Shown here: positions 1 to 12,825 of the stretch, one piece after another
Position numbering within the stretch: the stretch's first letter is position 1
Layout of the letters: every line of letters starts with the position of its first letter
Origin: Lingula anatina
Lineage: Eukaryota; Brachiopoda; Lingulata; Lingulida; Lingulidae
Assembly (NCBI RefSeq): GCF_001039355.2
Contig: NW_019773782.1
Span: 4,239-40,986 of the forward strand
Reading direction: 5' to 3'
Length of the DNA stretch: 36,748 nucleotides
Position numbers and translations under genes: made by a program
Notes under the pieces: model-generated
Told to the model about the DNA's origin: nothing
Seen by the model: the letters and a program-made list of their open reading frames with translations, nothing else
Database searches by the model: none

Positions 1-39
<39 letters not shown>
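1..39. repeat. (AC)n microsatellite
   Basis: Uninterrupted AC dinucleotides at the left edge, within the LARGE intron that follows the exon at 73-156. It may extend outside the window. Confidence 0.99.
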
Positions 40-41
<2 letters not shown>

Positions 42-72
42 TTATGCTGAGAAGGAATTGTTGATTTCTCAC

Positions 73-3000
73 CTGCTTACTCTTAAATTTTGAGAATATT
101 TTCCATAATTCTGCTATATCAGTTGCAAAAGTTACATCTGTGTCTAAAACAATCACCTGGAATGGGAAAATTTTGATAGTTTAACCATGTTTTTAAATAA
201 GTTCTCTATAGTTCAGAATTTTAATCACTACAAATGTGCTTGTAAAAGGCAAGTAAAAATAATACATATTGCACTTTTAAATAGACAGTGTAACACTACA
301 GTTAATAGTAAAAAATACAATTTTCAGATCTGGTTCATTATGAATTCATAATCTTTATGGTGGCATGAAACTGAATAAAGAATGACTTCTGTTTCATGCC
401 TGCTTACCTTGTCTAGAAATGTAGGCAAAGTATTAGGAAGTAGAAGTTTTAGCAAACCAAAAACTCCAGAGTAGTGTTTATTGGGTATCCAAGCCACTTC
501 AGCCTGGAAAAAAAAAGAGGATGTGTTTTTCTTACTTTAGTACTTAAAGTACTTTAAAGTTTCCCACAGCAGTGGAGACAAATGCTTTCATTTCTGATAC
601 CATATACTGTAACTTTAATACTGATATAATTTTCTAAGTATATTTGGCAACATAATAATCTTTTGCCATGTTTGTCAGTTCAATATTTACAAAGTCACCA
701 ATTGGCTAAAACAGAAAAATAGGCAGAGAAACCAACCTTTAGTTTGTCATCCGCAAGATAAAAGCTCACCTGCACTGCAAAAATAATTTGAAAATAACAT
801 ATTCAAACTCAAGTACAAACTATTCAACTGGTGACATAAAAATACAGTTTGTCAGTCAAGTTGTGTTTTCACCTATTGCCCAAAACCATTGCCAAGTTAA
901 TAAAACAACAGCTAAATCTGAAAAAAGACACACCAATATACAATAAAAGTCCAGAAAATACAACTTTTTAAAAAATTACAAATTACATTTCAGTACAAGG
1001 CAGGTAACAAAATTTTCTAGACATGCAATCAATTTTTGCCTTCAAATAAAGCAACACAAAAAGTATTCAGAACATCTGCAATGGAGCTGTACCCGCCAAA
1101 TAAATCGGGTTGTATTCAATTTTGTCAAACTTACCCCCTGGCACACTCCAGGAGTCGAAAAGTGTCTGTAAGATTGTCTTGGCAGCACCATCAGAGATGA
1201 AATGGAAGTGAAGAGGATGCTTTCTGTTGAAGAGAATACTTTTGATAAGTGTGATCACATTCCTAGTGGAATTATAGCCTGCACACACTATGGACACATG
1301 GATTACCTGGAAAGAAAATACAGTGAACATCTATAAAATATACATTAAACACAAATATAGACCTGATATAAGAATGAACTATAAGGGCACTCAGTATATG
1401 AAATATGGTTTCCTTATATTCAAGATACTGCAGCATCAAAGTGTGCAATTGATTAATCAAGCACTGCATTGTAACAAGTTCTGTTCATATCTCATTTCCT
1501 AGATTAAATCTTCTCGATCATAAACTACTTGTAAGGTTGCCTGATAGATTTGTGAAAATCCAATGTAAAATTGTTTTTAAAATTAAAAAAGTATTTCTTG
1601 TTTTGTCAACCTTCATTAACACCATCAACTGATATTGTTATTAATACTATTATTATTATTTTCTGTAATAACAGTATCTGATTGACTTACTTCACATTTT
1701 GGCACTTCAGGTTCAGGGTTATTGCAGCGAACTGGTCTCCCATTTTCTCCATTGATCAAAGATATCCCAGTCTCATTGTCCATCACCAGACTGTTCTGGT
1801 AGTTCATTAACTGATTTTGAGAGACGCTGAAAAAATCACAACAACTGTTTCAGGATCAGAGAGGCATCACTCCCTCCTGGGTATGTACCACCAGCTGAGT
1901 GTGGCCCAATAGAAGGGTAAAAACAAACAGAGCTGGTTGAAGTTATCAAAAGTTTAAATTTTGATATATGATGCAACAATAAATATTCACCTAATGCTAA
2001 CTAACTCAGGAAGTATATGGGAAACTACATTGTAGAGATCCATAAAATTTATAAAATAAAGCATGTAGCCCCTAACACATTGATTGTAAAAAACTGACAC
2101 AAAGACCCAATTCATGAAATTCTTTCTCATAATTCATCCCAAAATAAAATGTCTATTCTGAAAGCAACTAAATAAATGATTGAAACTCTGCAGTTTTCCC
2201 CATCACTACAAGCGAACTGGTAGCAGCTTGACAAAATTAAATAATTTTGTCAAGCTGCTACCAGTTCGCTTGACAAAATTAAATAATTTTTTTCTTTCCA
2301 AAATTAGAAAAAGAATGCAATCCCTGGCAATGCTGCCTGTTATTCATTACCTCAACTGTCTCCTCAGCATCTGGTTCTGTTGTTCCACCTCACGCACTCT
2401 ATCTGCTAGCCGTGCCTCACGATCTGTAAACCCCATAAGGTCACGCTGCTTTTTACCCTCATATATGGCTGCAAGGCAAGAGTACTGTGATAAAAAATTC
2501 AAATGGAGGTATTCCAAGACAACAGCTTTTAACAGAAAATGGAGTAAAACCACAAGATAAGAAATCAATGGCTCCAATTACCAAGCTAAGATATTCATGC
2601 CAATAGATTTCTTTCATCAAATGTGATATTTTTTTCCAGCAACATTTTAATTGTTGCTTGTACCCCTAAAAAATTCAGTAATTTTGAAGTTCTGAAAAGC
2701 ATGCTTGATCCCTTTGAAATACTAGGTTTTTGTCAATCAACAAAAACAAATAAATATACTACATAAAAATTACAGAAAAATAAATAATCTTGGAATAGGG
2801 TGTTTTTTTAGCAACTGCTTCAGCTTTAAAGTCACTACCTCTTTTCCATACGAGTCCAATTTTCAAGTTCAGAAACTTGATATCTTATTTAAAACTTCAA
2901 AGGAGCTGATGTTGAACTCAAATGGATAAAATACTTCATTCCAATTCATTTCTGTATGGATGTGACCTTGCAGAATTATCATTTTCAACGATCAGTAGGA

Positions 3001-4924
3001 ATCACCAGTCTACTTCCTTGATAAAAGCTGAGATAAAACATATTTATTTTTAGAACATTAACTATCTTTTTGACCTAACATCTTCATGTGATATATGTGT
3101 GTGTGTGTCAATGTTTTTTTTTCAGAATGGACAAGTAATATTGAATAAACTAATATACTGGCATTTTTATCATGTATGAAAAGCTACTAAAATTCTTTAT
3201 CTAGGAAGTGACTGTGCCCTATTAGTCACACAAATTAAATATCATAACAGTATCTTTGTTTAATCTCATTGACCTCTCCCTTAGAACTGGCAAGCAAAAA
3301 GTTACTGGGATGAAAGAGACAGGAAACCGGTTTGTGGTTAATCACTTGGCAGAAAATTGAAACTGTTCTACACAAATTATACATTGTTTGGAAGGGGAGT
3401 AAAAAACAAGCAACTACTCTTTTTACCACTAAGTACCATGCCCTTTTGACCATCCAGCACTGGATAGCACTAGGTCATACACAGCTCCATATCATTTTTT
3501 TTTTTCAAATAAAGAGCAGTTTAGAGTCACAAACAAAGTTTTATAACACAATTAAACCTTTAACAATATAATAGTTATAACTTTATAAATATAAATTATA
3601 AATATTTCCAACAAGTATACTTTAGTTTAGGAAAAAGGTCTTCTTTTGTTCTTGTTTTTCAAATGTTCTCTCTTAAAATGACAATGCTCATGAAAAATTA
3701 GTGCAGTAAAATGTAGATCTGAATATAATGGTTTGTGCATAATTCTATTTGTTAAAAAATATAAGTAAAACATTATTTTGGGCTTTCTCTTAGACACCAC
3801 ACCAAACCAGTGACAAATAACTACAACTGCCGGAAAGATCAGTAATCTAATATAGATGTCTCTGTTACACATTAACAACACAGTCTAACCAGCCAAAGAT
3901 CTCACAGGGTCATCTAGCAGATCCAGATCAAATCTTTGCCAAGATTTATTTCCAAAAGGAGAATATTTATCTTAATTGGATTATCATGCTAGAAGTGCCA
4001 CGCCTATCTGTATTAAGACCACAGGTTACAAACCTGTGTACACAGACATAACACCTCTGTTATTCAACCAGGGAAAAAACAGAGCTTTGTGTTTGCTGAG
4101 GATGTATTTAATATGGCAATTTGCATGCAGTCATGAAGATAGAGGTTTCAAGGATTTTCACTCAATAGCTTTTCATTATTTATCAATGTGACAGGGTTTT
4201 TCAAACGATAGTTCAATATGATATACATCCTGCAACAATTTATAATATTTGAGTATTTTTTAATAGATAGTTGAACAACTTTTAAGTTAATCTGAGCTTT
4301 ACCTTAAACCAAATTAAATCCACATACTGCTGTATTTTTAGATTTTTATTTTCAGTAAACTCTCCAGATAACAGTATCAAGTATCAGCCTTCCCTAAATC
4401 TAAAAAAACTTGTTGTTTGTATTTCTAATCTTTTAAATAAGAAATATATTCATTAAAAGTATATTAGTTCATGGTTTTATTTCAACAACAGCTTGACTAT
4501 ATGGCCCAAATTAATTTTATTTTTTTATTTATCTAAGTTATGGCTATAGCATTACGTTGAATTTATTTCTGTACTCATAATTTTATTGTTCAATAAAACA
4601 TTTTTCCAGACAAAGGGATGTTTTTTTAAAATCTACTCAGTTCTTTTACTTTGAATAATCCAATGTGGCACTGACTCCTTTTTTTGTCTTTTTTTTGCTT
4701 TTCTAGGAAATTTTTCCATGATTTGCCAATAGGTCAGTCTTGCCAAGTGATTTAAATACTTGCCTCTTGCAAAAAAGTAGGTTTTTGCTTAACACTTAGC
4801 TCTACAGAGCCTCTGAGACTGTCTACTTACCATCACTTCCAAAGGTTAGGTATATGAGCAGTATCACAGGGAGCAGGAGCACCACCACCAGAAATAGCAC
4901 AGCTCTCTTATACACACGGATCAT
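73..4924 (-). CDS. LARGE: LARGE xylosyl- and glucuronyltransferase, N-terminal part (gene continues past left edge)
   Basis: LARGE is a Golgi type II membrane enzyme. Its GT8 (xylosyl) and GT49 (glucuronyl) domains polymerise matriglycan on alpha-dystroglycan. Seven coding exons join in frame on the minus strand: 4924-4831, 2468-2351, 1826-1691, 1306-1135, 774-737, 503-408 and 156-73, all with AG/GT borders, giving 246 residues. Residues about 8-27 are a hydrophobic anchor. Residues about 50-71 are a charged coiled-coil stem ending RRQLS, as in vertebrate LARGE. Residues 117-173 open the GT8 domain ([12 protein letters not shown]), then WIPNKHYSG and the metal-binding DTD (223-225) in [18 protein letters not shown]. 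NxT/S sequons lie at N88 and N128; the latter sits at a position also glycosylatable in human LARGE. The start at 4924 has A at -3 and directly precedes the anchor. The rest of GT8 and all of GT49 lie left of the window. Whether this is a pro-orthologue of LARGE1 and LARGE2 is inferred. Confidence 0.95.
2209..2272. repeat. Perfect 31-bp inverted repeat (hairpin) in LARGE intron 2
   Basis: Positions 2209-2239 and 2242-2272 are exact reverse complements separated by AA. The arms contain AGCGAACTGGTAGCAGC. The loop-side sequence CTTGACAAAATTAAATAATTT then recurs as a direct copy immediately after the right arm (2270-2290). The intron is on the minus strand, so its transcript would carry a very stable stem. 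Confidence 0.9.
2469..4830 (-). other. LARGE: LARGE intron between coding exons 1 and 2
   Basis: A phase-1 intron of about 2.4 kb, AT-rich, with many T runs. I see no gene or mobile element in it. Confidence 0.85.
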
Positions 4925-4927
4925 GCT
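4925..4927 (-). promoter_or_regulatory. LARGE: Splice acceptor and 3-base leader before the LARGE start codon
   Basis: On the minus strand a pyrimidine-rich run ending TTCCAG stops three bases before the start codon. This implies that almost all of the 5' untranslated region lies on an upstream exon. Seen in the sequence; splicing here is inferred. Confidence 0.6.
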
Positions 4928-5950
4928 CTGGAACACAAATAAAAGAATGTATATATAAGATATATATGGTAACCACTTGAATTATTCCAACTAGTACATC
5001 ATTTCTACTAAATGAATTTTTTCTTAAAGATTCAGTTTTAAATTTGGTCGGTCAGTTTGGATTGAATTTTTCAAAAGCACGTTGACCACATCTCAGAAAC
5101 ACAAAGCTCAAAATTGAACCTTGGCAGAACTGTAGGATACAAAAGATGTGATACACAGCCAGCCCTTCAGTTAACTAGGTAAGTTATTCTGATAAATGTC
5201 AAACACCAGAACAAGACATAATAGAAATCTAAGCGAGCATAGACTGGTGCAACCAAATTTTCTAACAGTGTTGGGTGATTCTTCGTTTTGGCCAAGTCTT
5301 GCAACTCTTGAGTAAATTGAGATCCATTTTGTAACACAGAGCAGACCATCAGTATGGGCACCAAAAATAGGTGCTGTGATCAGGTTTGTTCAACATGCAA
5401 GTTGATCTCAATATCCATCATTTGGTATTTCTTTTCTCAACTGATTGTTTTTTTTTCTTTTTCTTGAAGTAAAATCCATTTGACTGAAAAATATCAAATA
5501 GAACACCCTGAAACTACTTACTGTACACATGAAAAAACTTACATGTTTTTTTAAATGACTATAAATTTTTACAAATGAAATGTATTTTCTCTTGAATTAT
5601 TTGTACCTCTAGTTCTGTCCTGGTTCTGTTAGATAGATCAAATGACAAAAATTGGGCATTCATTACATCTTTTTAATGGGATCCCAGGGGGATCATCAGA
5701 GGTAGAACATCTGTGTTGGTAATCAAGATAGCTCCAGCATTTTTTTCAACACATAAAAACTAGTATATGCCCTGTCCAGACAAATTACCTCCACATGTAA
5801 TATCAACCCAGGTCTAGGCCTACAAACGATAGCATACACCAATTATAATAATCAGTGAAAACAGGAATGCTTGTGGTTTTTAACCCCATGAGTTAAATGT
5901 AACAGGGAGTTATCAAGGGATTTATTACTTGAATCCACTACTGAACAAGT

Positions 5951-5990
5951 ATCATTCATGCTCACTCAGCACTCATCATTCATGCTCACT
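5951..5990. repeat. Two exact 16-bp direct copies
   Basis: ATCATTCATGCTCACT occurs at 5951-5966 and again at 5975-5990. Confidence 0.9.
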
Positions 5991-6470
5991 GTACATGCAT
6001 CGATACGACCAGGGGCTCCAAATATACACATTGTTGCTACTGGGTCTTCTATTAACTGTAAGTAACCAGAGATTTCTCAATACTAACTACTGTCCATAAA
6101 AGGTGTATTGTATCACTTGAAATTTTAGTCAGTGAATGAATGCCAAATATAGCAAACTGTAAAAGGAAACTATTTATACATATGCCACCAATGATTTGAT
6201 TTTATTTTAGCTAGCATGAGAAAACAGGGATTAGGAGAAAACTAGCAGGTACTTACAATAAAAACCCATAGACATGGAGGATTATATCCTCATTCTATTC
6301 CAATGAATCCATCAATGAGGTCTGGGTTTGAAAAAATAAATATTTCCAACTGTCTCCTTTACAGCCACTGGTTTAACACACTGGAATGCTATATCAATCC
6401 AAGTACTTCTGAATTCTCATTGCTCTTAATGGAAACTTAATCTCTGCTGGAGACTGCCATAACAGACTCA

Positions 6471-6670
6471 GGCTGCATTCATATCCAGTTGATCCACAGA
6501 CTAATAGATCCAGGGATCGAGCATGGCCGACCCCTTGAAAGCATGAAATACAATCCCCCAATAGATACTGAAGAGATTCCTGCAGGGATTACGCGGCAAG
6601 CTTCAAAGTGGGTCAGCAATGATCCGCAGATCTGTTAGTCCTTGGATCAACTTTGATTTGGAATGCGGCC
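6471..6670. mobile_element. Degenerate foldback element in LARGE intron 1
   Basis: The left arm from 6471 and the complement of the right arm ending at 6670 share GGC(T/C)GCATTC, AGTTGATCCA, GACTAA(T/C)AGATC and GGATC in order, then weaker matches (GACCC, TTGAA, AATCCC) toward a turn near 6570. This is an imperfect hairpin of about 200 bp, more diverged than the one at 18.8 kb. No coding potential and no clear target duplication. Confidence 0.6.
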
Positions 6671-7967
6671 ATAGTGTACTACAACTGGAATATTTTACAG
6701 CATTTATTCAAAGCAAATATAGCAAACCTGAGAGATTCGAGCATAATCTATTTTTGACTCATTTTTATCCTTCTTTATCCTTATTTTAATATATTTTAAA
6801 CCCTTTTAGCCTATATCAATTACCCAGCAGGTAACAGCATATACTTTCTTGACTACAACAAATTCCACATTTCAATGAAACACGCACCCCACCACCAAAA
6901 AGTTTTTCTTTATATTTCTGACCCCTACATTTATAAAAACTGCTCTCCATATATAAGATTTCACTTGTTGACAATCTATATATTGCTCACAAGTCTGGTT
7001 ATCTTCAACTCAAAGCCATATCTCTGCCTTGGAAATGCCAAGTGCAAATCAATGTGTGTGTAGAAAGTGCACCATTGTAAGCTGTCTGTGGGATTTTGTG
7101 TATGTGCCAAACAGAAAAGCTTCTAATGTCCCACAGGTATAATAAGGTACTATGGGAGAGGGGAGGGTGGAGGGCCAGACAATAAAATTATGACATCTGT
7201 AGAAAATACTTAGAGACAGTACATACTGGATTGGCAGTCTTTTCAGGTAGCCTGTCCTAACGAAAGCATATTGCTTCCCTGCCCACGTTGTCAAATTTTT
7301 ATGAAAAATAAAAATCCAAGGAATACTTTTCACCACTTACCTTACCTAATGCCCTGTGAAGAAGAAAATGATCATCAACAGGTATACTTTCATATATTGT
7401 TGAATTTGTCATAGGTAAATACTTGAAAAAGTATTGAAGAACAGTAAAAATTTTAATCGATAATTTTGTGCAAAAACCACATGAAGTCCCATTAAGCTAT
7501 GAACTAGGAGAATGCAACCTCCCTTGAAACGCAAGATAAATGGTTACACAATTAATGCATTATGTGAGTAATCAGCAGGTTTTTCAAAGCCTTTTAAATA
7601 CACTGCTTAAAGGCATAGGAAAACAGATTTTCCTGAACTGCATTAAACAGATTTTTGCTATTGGTAACTGATGAATGGCTTGAATACTGCAGGTCAATGT
7701 TATGAAAATATAGAACATTTCGGTTGGTCTGGTTGCATAAAAACCACCAGAATGGAGGTGACAAAATTAACAAACTTTAAAAGAATACTAGCTTGGAAAA
7801 CATTTTTAAATGTGTGAAAAGGACATATTTAAAAGGCAACAAGTAAAAAATTAGCCAAAATATGTTTTATTCATGACAGTTTAAACTTATTCATATTGTA
7901 TTTGTTATATTTAACAATTCTGAGATCAGACCTTAGACACGATACTGTTCATTAGGTGTGGAAACTG

Positions 7968-7969
<2 letters not shown>

Positions 7970-8008
<39 letters not shown>
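7970..8008. repeat. Poly(A) tract of 39 bases
   Basis: A pure A run in LARGE intron 1. It could be the tail of an old retroposed copy on the plus strand, but I see no recognisable body or flanking duplication. Confidence 0.95.
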
Positions 8009-8009
<1 letters not shown>

Positions 8010-11000
8010 ATAGTTCTGAGGAAAGAGACCTCCTTTTCCTATCACGAAAACCAAACCCACGTGCCCACCCAGCCCAGAGTGTCCTGCAGTCTCGGTGAAT
8101 TTAGTTTATGGGAGCTACTTTCACTCACATACCAATATCTCATTCAAGTGTGATTCTATAAAAGATCATCCATTGAAGACCATCAATGACTTCTAGTCTA
8201 ATTCAAATGAACAAGAGAAAACCAAAGCAAAACTTACCATGAACTTATGTTTGTAAACATCATTCCAAAGTTTATTTCATGGATCATCCTGCCAGTCAAT
8301 GACAATGAATCCACAGATTCTTCCTGGCATTCCTACGACATCTGGAAATTAATAAAAATATTTTACTCAAACAAGGCTTCTGAGGAACTTGGCTACACTT
8401 ACAATGAGTTCATTATCTTCCCCACAAGATCACCAAATAAAGTCCAAGCAAAACTTAAAAACTGCCTTGTGACTACCAAAAGTACTTGTGAATTCCTGTC
8501 TTCTGGCAAGTCACAATGAATTTCTTTTTCTGTCTACAGTATGTGTGTATGTTAGGTTAAATACATTAACAAGTCTAATGAAAAAGTGCAGATCAATGAA
8601 AATTAATTTCCCTTCCACATGCTGCAACTAACACTAACAAACCAACCACTTCAACACACTGTAGCAAACCACCAGGGAGACCATCAAATATTATTAACAA
8701 AAATCTATGGCCATAATTTCCTCTTATTACCACATCAAAACTGACTACCAAATTGCAAATAATCCAACAAAACTTCCAAATTCAAGAAGCTTGATCTTGT
8801 GGAAAATTTTCCAGTTCAGAGAGCTAAGTGCTAATAGGATGATGACAATGATGAGTATGGCATGTAGTACAGTAGTTTGACAACCTCCCCCCAGCTGCAA
8901 TCAGTCCTTCATTCATGAATTAATGAGTGCTGGGAATAAGTCGGAATAAGTAGTGCTACTTCGGTGTCTGATGAAGTGCTACCAACACAGCAACAGGGAT
9001 GTTATTTAAGTTCTGCATTGCCAAAGGAAGCACATAATGAGCCAACAGCTCAATATTTACTCTAGCTGTTCAAAAATAGTACGATAAGTGGCTAAAAAAA
9101 CCCTAAGAACCATGTTAATTTGCCTTCTGGATCCAATGTAGGCAACTGGCTTTAACAAAAACAAACCATAATAATGCAATAACTTCCTAAACTTCTTGGA
9201 ATGAGCATGTAGGCAAGCACATTTTAAGATGAAAATTATCATTTTCCAAAGCTTACAAAACTGTGAGATACAAATATTTCACCACAACATCAACTAATAT
9301 TTATTAGATGAGCACTTTTTCTGTACATCACTGGTGTAAAATAACTTTCAAGAACCAATCCAACTTACCAAAATGCAAATGCCAATAAGATATATATTCA
9401 ATTCAGCAGTAAACAAAACTAGGGAAGTCCAATTCAGCTACACAACATACAAGCTTTCTACCAAACTGCAGTACCCCACATGGCGACCTACCTGGTATAA
9501 ACCTTGGATGCCCGAACAGCAATTAACACACACGAAGGTGTAAAATCTTCTGAGAGCTTTGCTACTTTTAAAATACTAGTAGGAACAATCTCCCTCTTTA
9601 CAGTACAAAGGGTCAGCCGTATTTAACAGTACCAGTTTAGATTTTAACCTGATCACAGGATGTATCCAGTGCATAAACTTGGTTGGCCTTCCTCTTTCTT
9701 ATGAGGTATCACCCCATTAAACTTCAATCAGCAGCCACATATTACTGTTTGAGGAAACAGAAGCCGGACTAACTGGCCTCAGCTATGTGGTTGTATGGTC
9801 TGGTATTCACTACCTCTGCTCTGCCCTCCCTAATCATGTATCCATACCCTTGCACTGGAGCCCATCCTAGATACCCTGTGTATATTGTCATGACAGAAAA
9901 GGCAATGGATGGTTTGCCAAGAAAAAATGCTCTTATTATGGATAAACCTGTGCCCGTCAACACACATTTTACACCTTTAAAATTGACACCTTTACTAGTT
10001 GATCTGCCTTTAAGCAAGGATAGCCAAAATTCAGACTCACTGAATATTCATTCATAGTTATTTATCACTTCATATACAGTGTAGTATATTAAAAATTTCA
10101 TAAAGAATGTCATGGGCAACAAAATGTGAGCAGTGGCATTTCAAGACTGCTGCTTATCTAAATATCCCAGATCAGTGATTTTTCTGGGTGTTATTATCGG
10201 GGTGATCTTAACTTATGGCAGAACTATCTTGTGCTGGAGAGAGTTAAAGTAAAGTGATCTTAACATTCTTAGTAATTTTAACTCAGAACTTTCAGAAAAA
10301 GAAACATCAGAACTCAGGGTGATCCAAACTATCTATACAGTCAGCTGAAAAACAGTTCACTGATAACCTTTGCCAAATACCATATCAAGAAATGTGGCTG
10401 GTCAGAGAATGAGTGACCACAGGTGAAAGCCATTAACATTAATCAGACCCTTTTTTAAAAAAATGGTATCTCAATCAAGAACCTGTTTGATGTGTCATCA
10501 CTGAAGTACAGTACGTAATTTGAGTCCCTAATAAACTTGAACAAAGATAAATTAGCACTGCAGTTGTCTTTTAAATATTTCAATGCAAAGACAAGCACTT
10601 GTTAATGTTATGCTATTTGAAACTGTACATTTAACTTTTTTTTCATTCAATCCCTGTACTGAATTTGGGAAACAAGCCAGACAGTTTTCCTGGGTCACTG
10701 GAATGGAAGCATCTCAGTTTAAAAGAATAAAAGATGATTTTATATACCAGTAACCGATTCATTTCTCTCGTGTAAATTCTTGTCCAAGATCTTTATCATA
10801 TCATCAAAAACAAGATCTCACAAAATATATCACTAATCAGGTAAAAAAGAATGACTGAAAAACAACCTGACACTTCAAGGGTAAAATTGATATATTTAGT
10901 CTGGTTCTCATCATAAGAGTGTGTTTATGTAAATAGGTAGCATATAGAATGGTCAACATTAACATCCTATCTAAAATGCTAATGTTATCAGTGCTAATGC

Positions 11001-11954
11001 CATGCACTTATATGCCATGCATCAATGTTGCTATTCAGTGAAATTTAAGGAGACCTAAAGCCTAAAAGGGCGTGTTGTTCTACTGTGTTTTTTTGGTGTC
11101 AACTGTTTAACAGTTTAATTAACCTCTAGGTTAATATATTTTCAATTGAACTTTCGTTAACATCAAAGGCAAACACTAATACACGGGTATGCTGAGAATC
11201 TAACAAATGAATTTTATTTGTACACAAAGATTGCATTCTTCTACCTAAAGATGTACACACTGGGCCACATGGGGGGAATATCTGTAACCTTTTATCTCCA
11301 AATTTACATTAAGTCACTCAATATTACAAAGAGCTTTCATAAATCTTTCACTAAAAAGTCTAGTCTATTTTTCATTGATTGATCTGGATAATGTTACACG
11401 TTACTCAATGTATATGATTCAAGATGAGTAATATCTTTTGGGGTTTAAAAATCCTTGTTGCATGCTAATTCTGATGTAAGCTAATTCTTTTTTAGGAAAC
11501 AAACTTGTTGAATGTTTTAGCAGAACAGTTTGAAAAACATGAAATAAAAATGGCACAGTCGGATTAATCAGCTTGTTCTAATGGACAGAAAAGCACTTGA
11601 CAGTTATAGCAGGGAAGTGCAGAGAAGTGGAAACTATTCAAAATTGCATCTATATTTAAACTAATACAGTCAATTTTACTACTGGTATGTATAATACCTC
11701 TGACAAGGCTAATAAAAACCCAAGCATCCTGGGTTCTGTGACATAAAACGTTCCTCTGTTAGGGATAAAATTGGACTCATTAGTTTTCCATTCAATAAAT
11801 GGACTCTGGATTAAGAACATTCAAACTGTAAGGCTTTTAATTTAAAAAAATCCTAATTAAAACCACAGAAGGCAGTTTTATTATAATTATTAAAATATTT
11901 ATCATTATTGTTTATTGGGGAGGGGAGTATACTTAATGGAGTACACTAGAAATG

Positions 11955-11987
11955 AAAAAAATAAAAATAAAATAAAATAAAATAAAA
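11955..11987. repeat. (AAAAT)n simple repeat in LARGE intron 1
   Basis: Several consecutive AAAAT pentamers flanked by A-rich sequence. Confidence 0.85.
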
Positions 11988-12648
11988 CATGAATAGAACT
12001 ACCAAGCTTACATGGAATTTGTCTTAAATTTCATCAAAACATTTTCTTCACTTATCTTACTGTCCAAAATACTATGAAATGTCCTGTAGCTGAGGTCTTC
12101 AAAAATATGGCACAAGTGTTAAAGCAGTGTTTGTGGCTTGTTGCTAAAGAAAGCGTAGCATCTTACACGTTGGAAAAATAATTATAAAAAAACGGTTGCT
12201 GATGTTACATTTAAATGTTACTTTTTCATAACGTTAACAGTAAGAAAAAAAGACTCATTTTAGCTATTAAGTATATGCATAGAAGTACTATGGTATATGG
12301 TAAGGCAATCTTTAAAATCATTTCCAACACTGCTAGTGCTACCCTTTGCATACTGATTACTCTGGCACATTAGGTTGCGCTTTTCATAATAATTGTAGTG
12401 CTGAAGTGCTAAAGTACATTCAAGAAAACTTGAAAAGGAGAGCTAGAGGAAGAAAAGTAGAACGAAGGTAGCAAACCCAAGTCGAAACAGATAAATAAAA
12501 TAAACATACACTGATTCAGAAAACACAATCACGGCCACAGATTTATGGATGAAGAGATGCGCATGGTATGCACGCGTAAGGCATCTTACTTTGAAACGAC
12601 ATGATGCTCACGGTGTCTCTTTTAACGAGCAGACTATACTGCACTTAC

Positions 12649-12740
12649 CTAACATCGACATTTCATCTTGCCAGTAACTCGTGCCGTAGAATCGACCGAG
12701 GTCATTGTACACTATCTCCCCTTTCCTCGGATTTAATGGC
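12649..12740 (-). other. LARGE: Possible untranslated first exon of LARGE
   Basis: The minus strand has a consensus donor (AG|GTAAGT) whose exon side ends at 12649, inside the CpG-containing stretch just upstream of PEX16. It is the best visible partner for the acceptor at 4928. The upstream limit (12740) is a guess at the transcription start. The exon would carry out-of-frame ATGs. A weaker alternative donor lies near 12591. Splicing of this exon is inferred, not shown. Confidence 0.4.
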
Positions 12741-12825
12741 AATGTGTCGCAAAGCTTCATTGGTTGACCTAATTTACGTACTGTCCAATCCCGTACTTTA
12801 TTTATTCACATGGGCACCTGCAAAA
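12700..12825. promoter_or_regulatory. Divergent LARGE/PEX16 promoter with opposed CCAAT boxes
   Basis: Between the PEX16 start codon and the probable LARGE leader exon are two CCAAT boxes, 22 bases apart: ATTGG at 12759-12763 (minus orientation) and CCAAT at 12785-12789 (plus orientation). An ATF/CRE-like TTACGTA lies at 12774-12780 between them. No TATA box is obvious. Paired NF-Y sites without TATA are typical of housekeeping bidirectional promoters. Function is inferred from position and motifs. Confidence 0.5.

Larger units (their letters stand above)
4928..12648 (-). other. LARGE: LARGE intron 1 (long, no gene seen)
   Basis: About 7.7 kb of AT-rich sequence between the coding start and the probable leader exon. 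It holds the foldback element at 6471-6670, the poly(A) run at 7970-8008, the (AAAAT)n repeat and a 16-bp duplication. Open frames here are short and resemble no family I know. Confidence 0.5.

Noticed and set aside
7956-8153. Open frame with a poly-lysine run
   Set aside because: Created by the 39-base poly(A) tract.
12601-12825. In-frame N-terminal extension of PEX16
   Set aside because: The frame is open, but homology to PEX16 begins at the ATG at 12826, which has the better initiation context, and the upstream codons fall in the promoter.
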